From the NCBI GenBank assembly GCA_963663845.2, contig OY760650.2:496001-560000 (forward strand): a stretch of DNA of 64,000 nt, in the 5' to 3' direction. Origin of the DNA: Versatilivorator sp963663845. GTDB lineage: Bacteria; Acidobacteriota; Terriglobia; Versatilivoradales; Versatilivoraceae. A program made the position numbers and the translations under genes. Under the pieces are notes generated by a model. The model ran no database searches and was not told the DNA's origin. It worked only from the letters and a program-made list of their open reading frames with translations. Shown here in pieces: positions 1 through 9,742 of this stretch; positions within the stretch are counted from its first letter, which is position 1, and each line of letters starts with the position of its first letter.

Positions 1-1178
1 GGCAGCCAGACCCGCAGCTCGGTCCCGATCGCGGACTTGCCGAGCGGCACGTAGCCGAGGGCGATGTTGCAGCCGATCTCGGGGGCGTGCCAGGGCGAAG
101 TCAGGTACCCGATCGGGTCGCCGCCGGCGGCGTCGGAGACCAGCCAGAAGTCGGGCGCATAGTCGTCGATGGGCTTGCCGCCCAGCTTCATGCCCACCAG
201 GACCATCTTGAAGGGCGGTCTGCCGGCCTCGATCTCGGCGCGCATCCGTTCCAGGGCCGCCCGCCCGATGTAGTCGCCCTTCTTCTTGCGCGGCACCTGG
301 TAGGCCAGGTTGCACTGGAACGGCGCCGTCTCGTGGTCCATGTCCTGGCCCCAGGAGAGGATGCCGGCCTGGATGCGGCGCTGATGGCCGGGGGCGATGA
401 CCCTCAGTTGGTGGGGTTTTCCCGCCTCGAGCACCGCGCTCCACAGCGCTTCGGCGTGCAGGGTGGCGTCCCGAAGATAGATCTCGTAGCCCTTCTCGCC
501 CGAGAAGCCCGACTGGGAGACCACCACGGAACAGCCCCCGATCTCCGCTTCCAGGAGGCCGTAGTAGGGAATATCCCGGACGGCGCCGCCGACCAGGTCG
601 ACCATCAGGGCGAGCGACTTCGGCCCCTGTATCTGCACCGGGCACACATCGATCTCGTCGATCTCGACGTCCAAGCGCAACCCCACGTTGACGCCCTGCA
701 GCCAGTACAGCAGGTCGGAGTCGGCCAGCGAGAACCAGAACTCGTTGGGCGAGAGGCGCAGCAGCACCGGGTCGTTGAGGATGCCGCCCTTCTGGTTGCA
801 GAGGATGACGTAGCGGGCGCTCATCGGCTCGATGAGGGTCGCATCGCGGGTGATGACGGTGTCGACGAACCGCTCGGCACCGGCGCCGGCCACCCGGATC
901 TGCCGTTCGACCGCCACGTTCCAGAGCGTGACGTGCCGCGTCAGGGCCTCGTGCTCGGCGGCGGCGCCGCCATCCTGGGGCCGCACGTAGCCGCGCGGAT
1001 GGTACACGCGGTTGTAGACGGTGGCCCGCCAGCAGCCCGCGGCATGGGACAGGTGCCAATAGGGCGACTTGCGCACGCGAGTGGAGATGAGCAGTTCGGT
1101 GGGGGTGCGGCCACTCTGGCGCAGGTTGATGGGTACGATGCGGTCGGATTGGTCGACGCCGCTCGGCTGACCGCTCAT
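1..1178 (-). CDS. DmdA/GcvT-like aminomethyltransferase-family protein (3' end outside window)
   Basis: The reading frame starts at an ATG at 1178 and stays open for 392 codons to the left edge, so the C-terminus is missing. The protein is a folate-binding GcvT-fold protein. It has the early segment RTPTELLISTRVRKSPYW, the pair GGILNDPVLLRL and FWFSLADSDLLYW, and VQIQGPKS, an arrangement typical of the DMSP demethylase (DmdA) branch rather than glycine-cleavage GcvT. A GFSGEKGYEIYL segment marks the domain end. The family moves a methyl or aminomethyl group to tetrahydrofolate; the substrate here is unknown. It diverges from the flavoprotein gene at 1348 across 169 bp, so the two probably share a regulatory region and a one-carbon role. 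True DMSP demethylase activity is not established. Confidence 0.85.
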   Translation of the reverse strand, partial: MSGQPSGVDQSDRIVPINLRQSGRTPTELLISTRVRKSPYWHLSHAAGCWRATVYNRVYHPRGYVRPQDGGAAAEHEALTRHVTLWNVAVERQIRVAGAGAERFVDTVITRDATLIEPMSARYVILCNQKGGILNDPVLLRLSPNEFWFSLADSDLLYWLQGVNVGLRLDVEIDEIDVCPVQIQGPKSLALMVDLVGGAVRDIPYYGLLEAEIGGCSVVVSQSGFSGEKGYEIYLRDATLHAEALWSAVLEAGKPHQLRVIAPGHQRRIQAGILSWGQDMDHETAPFQCNLAYQVPRKKKGDYIGRAALERMRAEIEAGRPPFKMVLVGMKLGGKPIDDYAPDFWLVSDAAGGDPIGYLTSPWHAPEIGCNIALGYVPLGKSAIGTELRVWL

Positions 1179-1347
1179 GGCTCCTCCCTTCGCGTGCTTG
1201 CGAACCAGCGTCCGGCGGACATTTGCAGGAGCGGAACGGACTGCATTATCATGCACGATTCCGGCTGCGGTCAACCGTTCAGGCATTCGGTGCCGCTATC
1301 GAGGGACGGTGCGTCCCGGAATCGCCGCGCACAACCGGGAGATCAGA

Positions 1348-3894
1348 ATGAAGGAGTTTGACAAGAGCAGCACGGTCCGGAGCGCTGCGCCGAGGCGGGC
1401 CAGCATCGCCGTGATCGGCGCCGGCATCGTCGGCAACTGCCTGGTCGCTCACCTGGCGGAGCTCGGCTGGCGCGACCTGCTGCTCATCGACAAGGGACCG
1501 CTGCCCAGGCCCGGGGGCTCGACCGGCCACGCCTCCAACTTCATCTTTCCGACCGACCACAACCGCGAGATTGCGATGCTGACCCTGGACAGCCAACGCC
1601 AGTACCAGGCGCTCGGCGTCAACACCACCTGCGGCGGCATCGAGGTGGCCCGCACCGAGGCCCGCATGGAGGAACTGCGCCGGCGCATGACCTCGGCCCG
1701 GGCCTGGGGCATCGAGGCCGAGCTGCTGTCGTCGGCCGAGGTGGTGGCCAAGGCTCCGTTCGTGAACGGCGACGTCATCCGCGGCGGCTTCTACACGCCC
1801 AGCGCCTCGGTGGTCGACTCGGTCCGGGCGGGCACGATCATGCGCCAGCGGGCGCAGGCAAAGGGCGTGCTCACGGTGCTGGACAACACCGAGGTCACCG
1901 GCCTCGAGGTGAGCCGCCCGACCCTCGGCCGCCCGCGCATCCGCGCCGTGGTCACCGCCGACGGGAAGATCGAGGTCGAGCAGGTGGTGATCGCCTGCGG
2001 GGTCTGGAGCCCGCGCCTCGCCGCCATGGCCGGCGCCACCATTCCCCTCTCGCCGGCCGTGCACCAGATGGCCAACTTCGGCCCCATCGACCTCTTGCAT
2101 CGCACCGGCAACGAGATCGGCTATCCCATCGTGCGCGACATGGACACGTTCATGTATGAGCGGCAGAGCCGGGACGCCATGCAGGTCGGCTCCTACGCCC
2201 ATCGGCCCATTCTGGTGCCTCCAGAAGACATTCCGTCGCTGGCCCGGGCCGAGCGTTCGCCCACCGAGTTGCCGTTCACCTCCGGCGACTTCGCACCCCA
2301 GCTCGAACGCGCCCGCGAGATCATGGGCGCGCTGCTGGCCGGGTCCGAGATGCCCTACGCGGTCAACGGCCTGCTGTCGCTGACCCCCGACGCCCAGCAG
2401 GTGCTGGGGGAGACGGCCGAGGTGGAGAAACTCTGGTCGGCCGCGGCCGTCTGGGTCAAGGAAGGCCCGGGCACGGCCCGGCTGGTGGCGGAGTGGATCA
2501 CCTACGGCTACCCGCGCCTGTGCGATCCGCACGGGTCCGACGTCACCCGATTCTATCCCCACGAGCGGACGGTGGGGCACATTCGCCAGCGCTGCCGCGA
2601 GCACTTCAACAAGACCTACGGCATCGTGCATCCGCGCGAGCAGTGGGCTTCGGGGCGCGGCATGAAACGAGCGCCGTTCCATGACCGCACCGCCGCCCTG
2701 GGCGCCGAGTTCCACGAGGCGCGCGGCTGGGAACGCCCCCAGTGGTACGCCAGCAACGCCGACCTGGTCTCGCGCTACGCGGTCGCCGACCGCCCCCACG
2801 AATGGGACCGCCGCTGGTGGTCGCCCATCATCAACGCGGAACACCTCCACCTGCGGGAGAAGGTGGGCATCGTCGATCTGAGCGGGTTCCAGATCTTCGA
2901 CCTGTCCGGCCCCCGGGTGACGCCCACCCTTGAAAGGCTGACGCTGAACCGCTGCGACCGTCCCGTGGGCCGCTGCATCTACACGCCGCTGCTCACGCCG
3001 GAGGGCGGCATCCGTGCCGATCTCACCATCCAGCGGCTCGCCGAAGATCGGTTCCGCATCGTTACCGGCGCCTTCGACGGCGCGCGCGACGAGGTCTGGT
3101 TCCGCCGGCATCTGCCCGCCGACGGCTCGGTGCAGTTCGAGAACCTGTCGTCGGCGCTTTGCACTCTGGGCGTGTGGGGTCCGGACGCCGCCGCGCTGCT
3201 CTCCACCCTCACCGACACGCCGCTCTCCCAGGCGGCCTTTCCCTACGGCACGCTGCAGGAGGCGATCGTCGGCGGCGTGCCGGTGACCATGCTGCGCATC
3301 TCGTACGTGGGCGAGAACGGTTGGGAGATCTATGCCGGCATGCCCCACGGCGCGCATCTGTGGGAGGCGGTGCTGGAGGCCGGCCGCGCCTTCGACGCCC
3401 GGCCGGTGGGCATGGGCGTCTACGGCAATACCGGCCGTCTGGAGAAGGGCTACGCCCTCATGGGCGCCGATCTCGACTCGGAGCACTCACCGGTCGAGGC
3501 CGGCCTGGGGCAGGCCCGGGTGAAGGACGCGGACTTCATTGGCAGAGACGCCTATCTGCAGGCGCGTTCGGCGGGACCGGTGGCCAAGCTGTGCACGCTG
3601 ACCATGGACACCCACGCCGACGCCTCGGGGCTGAGCCGCTTCCCCACCGGGGGCAACGAGCCGATCCTGACCGCAGACGGCGCCCGCATCGTCGATGCCC
3701 GCCACCGGGAGTCGCGGGTCACCTCCGCCGGCATGGGACCTTCCGTCGGCAAGTATCTCCTGCTCGCCTATCTGCCGATCGAGCAGGCGGCGCCCGGCGT
3801 CCGGCTGCAGGTGCTCTACATGAACCGAGCCTACCCGGTGACGGTGGCCGCCGCGCCCCTGTTCGATCCCGCCAACACCCGGATGAAAGCGTAG
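1348..3894 (+). CDS. FAD-dependent oxidoreductase fused to GcvT domains (dimethylglycine/sarcosine dehydrogenase-like)
   Basis: The 848-residue protein starts at ATG 1348, preceded by GGGAG; an in-frame upstream extension has no ribosome site. Residues about 18-385 form a DAO-type FAD domain with GAGIVG at 24-29. GGSTGHAS places His61 where dimethylglycine and sarcosine dehydrogenases attach FAD covalently. An FAO-type middle segment follows, then a folate-binding GcvT barrel (about 440-760, including SYVGENGWEIYAG) and a GcvT C-terminal domain. The family oxidatively demethylates N-methyl amines and passes the one-carbon unit to tetrahydrofolate. Its divergent DmdA-like neighbour supports a methylated-compound catabolic role. 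The exact substrate cannot be read from sequence. Confidence 0.9.
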   Translation: MKEFDKSSTVRSAAPRRASIAVIGAGIVGNCLVAHLAELGWRDLLLIDKGPLPRPGGSTGHASNFIFPTDHNREIAMLTLDSQRQYQALGVNTTCGGIEVARTEARMEELRRRMTSARAWGIEAELLSSAEVVAKAPFVNGDVIRGGFYTPSASVVDSVRAGTIMRQRAQAKGVLTVLDNTEVTGLEVSRPTLGRPRIRAVVTADGKIEVEQVVIACGVWSPRLAAMAGATIPLSPAVHQMANFGPIDLLHRTGNEIGYPIVRDMDTFMYERQSRDAMQVGSYAHRPILVPPEDIPSLARAERSPTELPFTSGDFAPQLERAREIMGALLAGSEMPYAVNGLLSLTPDAQQVLGETAEVEKLWSAAAVWVKEGPGTARLVAEWITYGYPRLCDPHGSDVTRFYPHERTVGHIRQRCREHFNKTYGIVHPREQWASGRGMKRAPFHDRTAALGAEFHEARGWERPQWYASNADLVSRYAVADRPHEWDRRWWSPIINAEHLHLREKVGIVDLSGFQIFDLSGPRVTPTLERLTLNRCDRPVGRCIYTPLLTPEGGIRADLTIQRLAEDRFRIVTGAFDGARDEVWFRRHLPADGSVQFENLSSALCTLGVWGPDAAALLSTLTDTPLSQAAFPYGTLQEAIVGGVPVTMLRISYVGENGWEIYAGMPHGAHLWEAVLEAGRAFDARPVGMGVYGNTGRLEKGYALMGADLDSEHSPVEAGLGQARVKDADFIGRDAYLQARSAGPVAKLCTLTMDTHADASGLSRFPTGGNEPILTADGARIVDARHRESRVTSAGMGPSVGKYLLLAYLPIEQAAPGVRLQVLYMNRAYPVTVAAAPLFDPANTRMKA

Positions 3895-3952
3895 CAGGCC
3901 CGGGCCGGCAGACCGGCGCCGCACAACGCACCCCAGGCAGACGAAAGTCGAG

Positions 3953-5434
3953 CTAGGCAGGGACCGATGGCCGGTCGAGCAGCTCCCGCACGACCTTGGC
4001 TCCGGTCACCGGGTAGTCGGTCGGGGTCTCGTCCCGGCCGTGGTGGAGATAGCTCAGCTTGCGGTGATCGACTCCCAACTGGTGCAGCACGGTGGCCTGC
4101 AGGTCGGGCACGCTCACGCGGTCCTCCACGGCCCGATAGCCGAACTCGTCGGTGGCCCCGTGGGCGTATCCGGCCTTGAAGCCCCCACCCGCAAGCCAAA
4201 GCGTAAAGGCGTTTCGATTGTGGTCACGCCCCAACCCGTTCTGGGACACCGGCAGCCGTCCGAATTCCCCGCACCACATCACGATGACGCTGTCCAGCAA
4301 TCCCCGGCTCTGGAGGTCTCTCACCAGCCCTTCGACCGGCAGTTCCGTCCTGGCGGCGATGGCTTCGATCTCATCCCGGGTATTCCTGTGGCTGTCCCAG
4401 GGCTGGGTGGAGGGCTTGGCCGGCGGGAAGACCTGAACGAAGCGCACTCCGGCCTCCACCAGGCGCCGGGCCATCAGCAGGCGGGTCCCATAGCTGGAGG
4501 TCGCCGGAATATCCAGTCCGTAGAGCTGCTGGGTGGCCGCCGACTCGCCGGAGTGGTCCAGGACCTCGCCGGCCGCCAACTGCATCCGCGCCGCCAGCTC
4601 GTAGTTGCGAATGCGTGTTTCCAGGTCGGAGTTATGGGGATAGCCGGTTCGATGCTGCTGGTTGAGCTTCGCCAGAAAGTCGAGCTGGTCCCTTCGCGAC
4701 TGGCCGGCCACCGGCCGGGCCGGATGCAGATCCAGGACGGCGGAGCCCCTGGAGCTGAATTCGGTGCCGCGATAGAGAGAGGGCAGCCAGCCGTTCTCCC
4801 ACAACAGGGCGGCGCTGGTGCCGTAGCCTTCGGGGTCGCGCAAGACGATGTAGGAGGGAAGGTTCTGGTTCTCGGTTCCGAGGGCGTAGCTGATCCAGGC
4901 CCCCAGGGTGGGCCTGCCCGGAAAGATCTTGCAGGTCTGCAGCATGACCAGGGCTTCGGTGTGGTTGTTGTGCTCGGTGTGCATGGAGCGCACGAAGCAG
5001 AGGTCGTCCACCATGGAAGCCGTGTGGGGAATGACGTTGGAAAGCTCGATCCCGGACTGCCCGCGGGGAGCGAACTCGAAGGGGCTGCCCAGCAGCAGGT
5101 TGGCCTCGCTGCCCGGCTGAAAGGTCTCCACCTTCTCGGCATGCCGCTTTCCGGACCGCTTCTGCAACTCCGGCTTGGGATCGAACAGATCCATCTGGCT
5201 GGGACCGCCGTTCTGCATGAGCTGAATCACGGCGCGGGCCTGCGGCCGGATATGGGGCTGCCTGGGCAGAAGATTGGGACTGCCGGAGGAAGAGGAGTTC
5301 CCGGCGGCCGGCTCCGCCTGCAGCAGATGGGCCAGGGCCATGCCGCCGAATCCCAGCCCGGACCGGTGCAGGAACTCCCGCCGCGACCAAGGGTCTTCCT
5401 GCCAATGAGAATGGTCTGTTTTCTTATCCCACAT
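3953..5434 (-). CDS. DUF1501 family Tat-exported protein
   Basis: The 493-residue protein begins with a twin-arginine leader (SRREFLHRSGLGFGG followed by a hydrophobic stretch, Arg18-Arg19), so export by Tat is predicted. Hallmarks of DUF1501 follow: HTEALVMLQTCKIFPGRPTLG, GRDHNRNAFTLWLAGGGFKAG and a C-terminal HLLG-like region (TVLHQLGVDHRKLSYLHHG). DUF1501 proteins are distant alkaline-phosphatase/sulfatase-fold proteins of unknown activity. Its start overlaps the end of the PSCyt gene by 11 nt, so the two are probably translationally coupled. The pair occurs together in Planctomycetota, Verrucomicrobiota and Acidobacteriota genomes, often near polysaccharide or sulfated-compound breakdown genes. 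The function is not known. Confidence 0.9.
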   Translation of the reverse strand: MWDKKTDHSHWQEDPWSRREFLHRSGLGFGGMALAHLLQAEPAAGNSSSSGSPNLLPRQPHIRPQARAVIQLMQNGGPSQMDLFDPKPELQKRSGKRHAEKVETFQPGSEANLLLGSPFEFAPRGQSGIELSNVIPHTASMVDDLCFVRSMHTEHNNHTEALVMLQTCKIFPGRPTLGAWISYALGTENQNLPSYIVLRDPEGYGTSAALLWENGWLPSLYRGTEFSSRGSAVLDLHPARPVAGQSRRDQLDFLAKLNQQHRTGYPHNSDLETRIRNYELAARMQLAAGEVLDHSGESAATQQLYGLDIPATSSYGTRLLMARRLVEAGVRFVQVFPPAKPSTQPWDSHRNTRDEIEAIAARTELPVEGLVRDLQSRGLLDSVIVMWCGEFGRLPVSQNGLGRDHNRNAFTLWLAGGGFKAGYAHGATDEFGYRAVEDRVSVPDLQATVLHQLGVDHRKLSYLHHGRDETPTDYPVTGAKVVRELLDRPSVPA

Positions 5435-8093
5435 GGAGAAACTCGTTGCTGTTCAGGATCATCTGGCACAAGCCGGCCAGAGCCTCGAGAGCGGCAGCCT
5501 CGGGGCCGGCCGCCGTCGCCAGGCGGCGCCGGGCTTCCCGCTCCAGCAGCTCCCGGCTCCAGGAAAGCTCTTCCCGGCTGGGTTTTCTGGCCAGGGCCAA
5601 CCGAAAGGCCAGCTCGATTCGCTCGCCCGGACCTCGGGCCAATCGGGATACCCGCCCGGCAAAGAACCGGGCCTGCTCCAGGAGGAAGGCGTCGTTCAAC
5701 AGGACCAGGGTCTGGAGCACCGCGGCCGACGTATCCCGTCGGATACAGTTCATCGACAACTTGGGCTGGTCGAAGACGCTCAACACCGTCAGGTTGTAGT
5801 TCCTGCGACCCACCAGGTAGAGACTTCTCCTCCAGCGGTCGCCCGGATGGGCCAGATCGGGCACCGACACCGTCACCATGCCGTCGGCTTGCCCGTCCAG
5901 GCGGATGGCCGGCCCCCCCATGGTGCGGCTCAGCTTGCCGCTGACGGCCATGATGGAGTCCCGGATGGCCTCCGATTCCAGGCGGCGCAAGGGCATCCTC
6001 CACAGCAGCCGGTTGCCGGGATCCTTGCTCATGGCCATTCGGGCGCGCCGCTTGTGAGCCGGTGAGTCCTCGAGACCGGGCAAGCGTGACTGCTGGCGAT
6101 AGGCGGTCGAAGTCACCAGCAGCCGCACCAGGGGCTTCACCCGCCAGCCGCCGCTCGCAAAGCCATCGGCCAGCCATTCCAGCAGTTCCGGATGGGTGGG
6201 ACGGTCCCCGTTGCGGCCCAGATTGTCGGAGGTGGCCACAATGCCCTCCCCGAACAGGCGCTGCCAGACACGGTTGACCCGGACCCGGGCCACCAGGGCG
6301 GCCGCTCTGGAGTCGGGCTCGGTCAAGCGGTGAGCCAGCGCCAGCCGCCGGCCGCTGCTCCGGCCGGCCGCCCCGTTTTCCGCCTGCAGGGCCTCCCCAC
6401 CGGGATCGGCGAGCACTGCCGGCATCCCGGGCTCCACCTCCGGTCCCGGAGTCAGGTAGTTCCCCCGGATCAGGAAATAGGTCGGCGGCGGCGGTCCGGT
6501 ATCCACCGTGGCCTGCAGGGTGCCATAGGTCCGGCGGTGTCTTTCCAGGTCGGCAATCCGGCTCTTGAGACGCGAGGCCCTCGCCAGCTCCTCGGAGTTC
6601 AAGAGCGCCTGGATCTGTTCTTCGGACGGCACGACCACCGGCTCGAACTTCTCCTTGAGGTAGCGCTCCGGCGGCCGCAACTCGTTTTCGAAGGACTTGA
6701 GCGCGATCCTCAAGTCCTCCCGGATCACCTCGGGGACCTGGGCCAGCCTCTCTTCCGTCAGGCGCTGCTTGTAGGGATGATAGAGGGCATCGAGCTTGCG
6801 GCGGAAGGGCTTGATCCGAAGGTCCAATCGGCGGTTGGCCCGATCGATCGACTCCTTCTCCAGCGGGGCGGCCTCGGGCAGAGAGCGATCATCGGGTTGC
6901 AGCCACTGCTGGGGGTTGTAGGCGGGGGTGAAGACGGCCGTCAACCGGTAGTAGTCCAACTGGGAAATGGGGTCGTACTTGTGGTCGTGGCACTGGGCGC
7001 AGCCTACGGTGAGCCCCATCACGTTGCTGGCGAAGGTCTGAACGGTGCGCTGCAGGACCCCGTAGCGAATGTCGGGGGTGTTGAGCACGTCCTGGTTGGT
7101 GTCGTCGGCGGCCACTCTCAGAAATCCGGTGGCCTGCAGCAAGCGGCTCATGGCGGGGCTGAACTCCGATGCCGCGCGCCAGTCCACCAACTCGTCTCCG
7201 GCCAACTGCTCGGTGACGAAACGGTCGTAGGGCTTGTCCCGGTTGATGGCATCGATGACGTAGTCTCGGTACTTCCACTTTCCGGGAACCCCCAGCGGCT
7301 GCTTGCCGGCAACGAAGTCGTTGTCGCCGCCCAGGGTGTCGGTATAGCCGGCCTCATCCAGCCAATGGCGGCCCCAGCGCTCCCCGAAATGGGGAGAAGC
7401 CAGCAGCCGTTCCACCAGTTGCTCGTAGGCCGCCGGGGAACCATCCGCCAGGAAGGCGTCCACCTCTGCCGGCGACGGAGGCAAGCCGATCAGGTCCAGG
7501 TAGAGGCGCCGCATCAGGAAGAGACGGCCGGCGTCGGCCGAAAACCCGATCCCCTTTTCCTCCAGCTTCTCCAGCAGAAAGGCGTCCACCGGGGTGCGTA
7601 CCCGCTCGACCTGGTGAACCCGCGGCGGGTCCGGGGCCGCCAGCTTGCGAAAGGCCCAGTATTCCCGGTCGGCCCGGGAAAGGGGCGGCGCCTGGATCTT
7701 GATCCGGCGGCGCTGGTCGGCGGTCCGGTCCGGCGCCTGGTAGAACTTGAGGGTGGGAGCTCCGGCGCCGATCCAGCGCCGAATGAGGTCGATGTCCTCA
7801 CCCGAGGGTTTCTCCTGTCCGGCCGGGGGCATGGACCCGTCCGCCAGGCGCTGGTAAATCAGGCTGGCGTCCGGGGAATGCTTCACCAACCCGGCTCCGC
7901 CGGCCCCGCCCTTCTCGATCAGCAGCGGGTTCGTGAGATCCAGTCCGCCCATGGGCTCCAGGGAGCCGTGGCAGTGGGTGCAGTAGCGCGAGAGGATCGG
8001 CAGGACTTCCGATTCGAACTGAGGGATGGATTGTGCCGGAGCCGCCCCGGGAACCAACAGCAGAGCGACCGCCAGCCACAGCCATGAACGCAT
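5424..8093 (-). CDS. Planctomycete-type cytochrome C domain protein (PSCyt1-PSCyt2/DUF1549-PSD1/DUF1553)
   Basis: The 889-residue protein starts with a Sec signal peptide (hydrophobic stretch ending APAQS near residue 22). A haem-binding CTHCH motif at 38-42 belongs to the PSCyt1 domain. The region from about 165 to 400 matches PSCyt2/DUF1549 and carries a second CAQCH motif near residue 365, in VGCAQCHDHKYDPIS. The C-terminal part from about 600 is PSD1/DUF1553 (RVRVNRVWQRLFGEGIV, GRKPSREE-like end). The protein is expected to be periplasmic and to bind c-type haem. It overlaps the downstream DUF1501 gene by 11 nt, forming a two-gene operon. No enzymatic activity is established for the family. 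Confidence 0.92.
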   Translation of the reverse strand: MRSWLWLAVALLLVPGAAPAQSIPQFESEVLPILSRYCTHCHGSLEPMGGLDLTNPLLIEKGGAGGAGLVKHSPDASLIYQRLADGSMPPAGQEKPSGEDIDLIRRWIGAGAPTLKFYQAPDRTADQRRRIKIQAPPLSRADREYWAFRKLAAPDPPRVHQVERVRTPVDAFLLEKLEEKGIGFSADAGRLFLMRRLYLDLIGLPPSPAEVDAFLADGSPAAYEQLVERLLASPHFGERWGRHWLDEAGYTDTLGGDNDFVAGKQPLGVPGKWKYRDYVIDAINRDKPYDRFVTEQLAGDELVDWRAASEFSPAMSRLLQATGFLRVAADDTNQDVLNTPDIRYGVLQRTVQTFASNVMGLTVGCAQCHDHKYDPISQLDYYRLTAVFTPAYNPQQWLQPDDRSLPEAAPLEKESIDRANRRLDLRIKPFRRKLDALYHPYKQRLTEERLAQVPEVIREDLRIALKSFENELRPPERYLKEKFEPVVVPSEEQIQALLNSEELARASRLKSRIADLERHRRTYGTLQATVDTGPPPPTYFLIRGNYLTPGPEVEPGMPAVLADPGGEALQAENGAAGRSSGRRLALAHRLTEPDSRAAALVARVRVNRVWQRLFGEGIVATSDNLGRNGDRPTHPELLEWLADGFASGGWRVKPLVRLLVTSTAYRQQSRLPGLEDSPAHKRRARMAMSKDPGNRLLWRMPLRRLESEAIRDSIMAVSGKLSRTMGGPAIRLDGQADGMVTVSVPDLAHPGDRWRRSLYLVGRRNYNLTVLSVFDQPKLSMNCIRRDTSAAVLQTLVLLNDAFLLEQARFFAGRVSRLARGPGERIELAFRLALARKPSREELSWSRELLEREARRRLATAAGPEAAALEALAGLCQMILNSNEFLHVG

Positions 8094-8177
8094 GGTGGAA
8101 CCTGCGAAACTGTTGTCGTCCGAAGCCCTATTATCCGAGGGATTCAGCGACCGGTCAAGAGCCCCGATCGGGCACGG

Positions 8178-9565
8178 CTATCCCAGCATCTGCGGCGTGA
8201 TTTCCTTGCCCAGCAGGAAATGTTTGCGATCGGGATACCACAGGATCTGCTTGCCTCCGGCGTAACTCATGGCTCCGTAGAAGGACAGCCAGGTTCTGCC
8301 GCCCTCGAGCCCCCCGTTTCCAGGCCCCACCGCCACGTTCTCGGCATCGCAAAATACCTTGGGAGGGCTGAACCAGATGGGCTGATGGGCCTTGGGCTGG
8401 AACTCGCCGACGGCGTAGAACATGGGAGCCCGCCGGGCCCCCATGTCGCCCGGCCCCTTGGCGCCGTAGCCGGTCCCGTCATGGTTCTGGAAGAAGAGGA
8501 TGTAGCGGCCGTCCAGGAGCCGGTAGAGCGGGGCCGTGTTCTTGGGATGGTGCATGAAGCGGCCGTGGTCGCGGATGCGCAGCGCCTCCGACTTCCTCCA
8601 GACCCGGCCGTCGGGATCTTCCGACACGGAATACCAGACGTTGCCGGTGATGGTCCGCATGGCGGCGAACAGCCGCCCATCGGGCAAGAGCACCACCGCC
8701 GGCTCTTCGCCCAGGCTGTAGCCGCGGCTCTTGTGGGGCTCGAAGGGACAGGGTACTGAAACCGAATCTCCTTCCGGAAGCCAGGTGAGCTCGAGGTCCT
8801 TGGGGTGGGGACCGTCGTCGAGGTTGTCGAATCGAACGAACTCCGACCGGGAGTCGGGATACCACCCGGCGGGGCCGTTGGCCATGGGAAAGCGGCTCAA
8901 GCTGCTCCAGCGGGTGAACCCGAGCAGCGTGCGGTCCTTGGAATCCCGAATGGACTGCTGCCAGAAGATCAGGTTCTTCTGCATCTTGGGATCGGGGTGG
9001 TCGTAGCTGGGACGCCGCCGGACCTCCAGGTCGGCCCCCTCCTTCCAGGTGTGGCCGTCATCGTCCGAGTAGATGCAGCGCTGCAGCGAGGTGACCGTGT
9101 AGGACATGTCGGTGACGCCGGTGTGCTTGTTGAACAGCAGGTAGATGCGCCCGCTGCGGCTCACCAGCGGAACGGCGAAGGCCGCCGTGAATCCCGGGTG
9201 GTCGGTGGGGCCGACAATGGATTCCGGAGGCGTCCAGGTCACCCCGCCGTCCCGGCTCCGCGAGGCCACGGTGCGGTAGTCGCGAGACATCTCGTAGGCC
9301 CCCTGGCTCCAGGTCGCCAGCAGGTCCCCCTGGGAGTCTCCACCACGATGAGATGCTCGTTGTCCCCGTCGTCTCCGAGCGGTTCCGGAGGCAGGTAGAG
9401 CACATGGTCGGGCTGGGTGCGCTTCCACTCGTCGGTATAGCAGCGTTGCTCCCCGGCCACGGCCCCCGAGCCCTCCCCCTGGCTCCAGGTCGCCCGCGGA
9501 CTGGCGGCGCCTCCGGCCATCACCGGCACCGCCGCCAACGACTTGATGAGCTCTCGTCGATTCAT
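8178..9565 (-). CDS. Sialidase/BNR-repeat protein with Tat-like leader; reading frame interrupted by an apparent 1-nt deletion
   Basis: The start is ATG 9565 behind a strong GGGAGGAAGAGA ribosome site, giving MNRRELIKSLAAVPVMAGGA, a Tat-like leader. The first frame reads through Thr-Pro at residues 77-78. A C-run at 9332-9334 then shifts the frame, and the rest (QGDLLATWSQGAYEM onward) continues in another frame to 8178. One extra C would restore ETPQGDLLATW. Downstream are Asp-box repeats (SRDGGVTW, SDDDGHTW) and a degenerate third, indicating a six-bladed sialidase-like propeller of about 460 residues. It is likely a periplasmic glycoside-processing or sugar-binding protein. The break may be a sequencing or assembly error in a homopolymer, or a real frameshift. 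It sits downstream of the PSCyt/DUF1501 operon on the same strand. Confidence 0.75.
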
Positions 9566-9742
9566 TCTCTTCCTCCCACCGGTTCCTCGAAATTCGTCAC
9601 TGGCATGAATGCCTCAGCTACCGTGGCGGCTGGCCATTCCAGCCCCCGGCCTCCAGGAAGTATAGTCCAATCGCGGGGCTCCCTGCACTGGTTTGATTGC
9701 AATGGGAGCCGGAGGCCAGCGACCGGTGAACACGGGGCACGT

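Noticed and set aside
1279..3486. 735-codon minus-strand open frame
   Set aside because: Antisense to the flavoprotein/GcvT gene; the translation is Arg/Gly/His-rich low-complexity sequence with no domain.
4040..8087. Long plus-strand open frames opposite the DUF1501 and PSCyt genes
   Set aside because: They are antisense shadows in high-GC coding DNA; the minus strand holds full domain families with haem motifs and a Tat leader.
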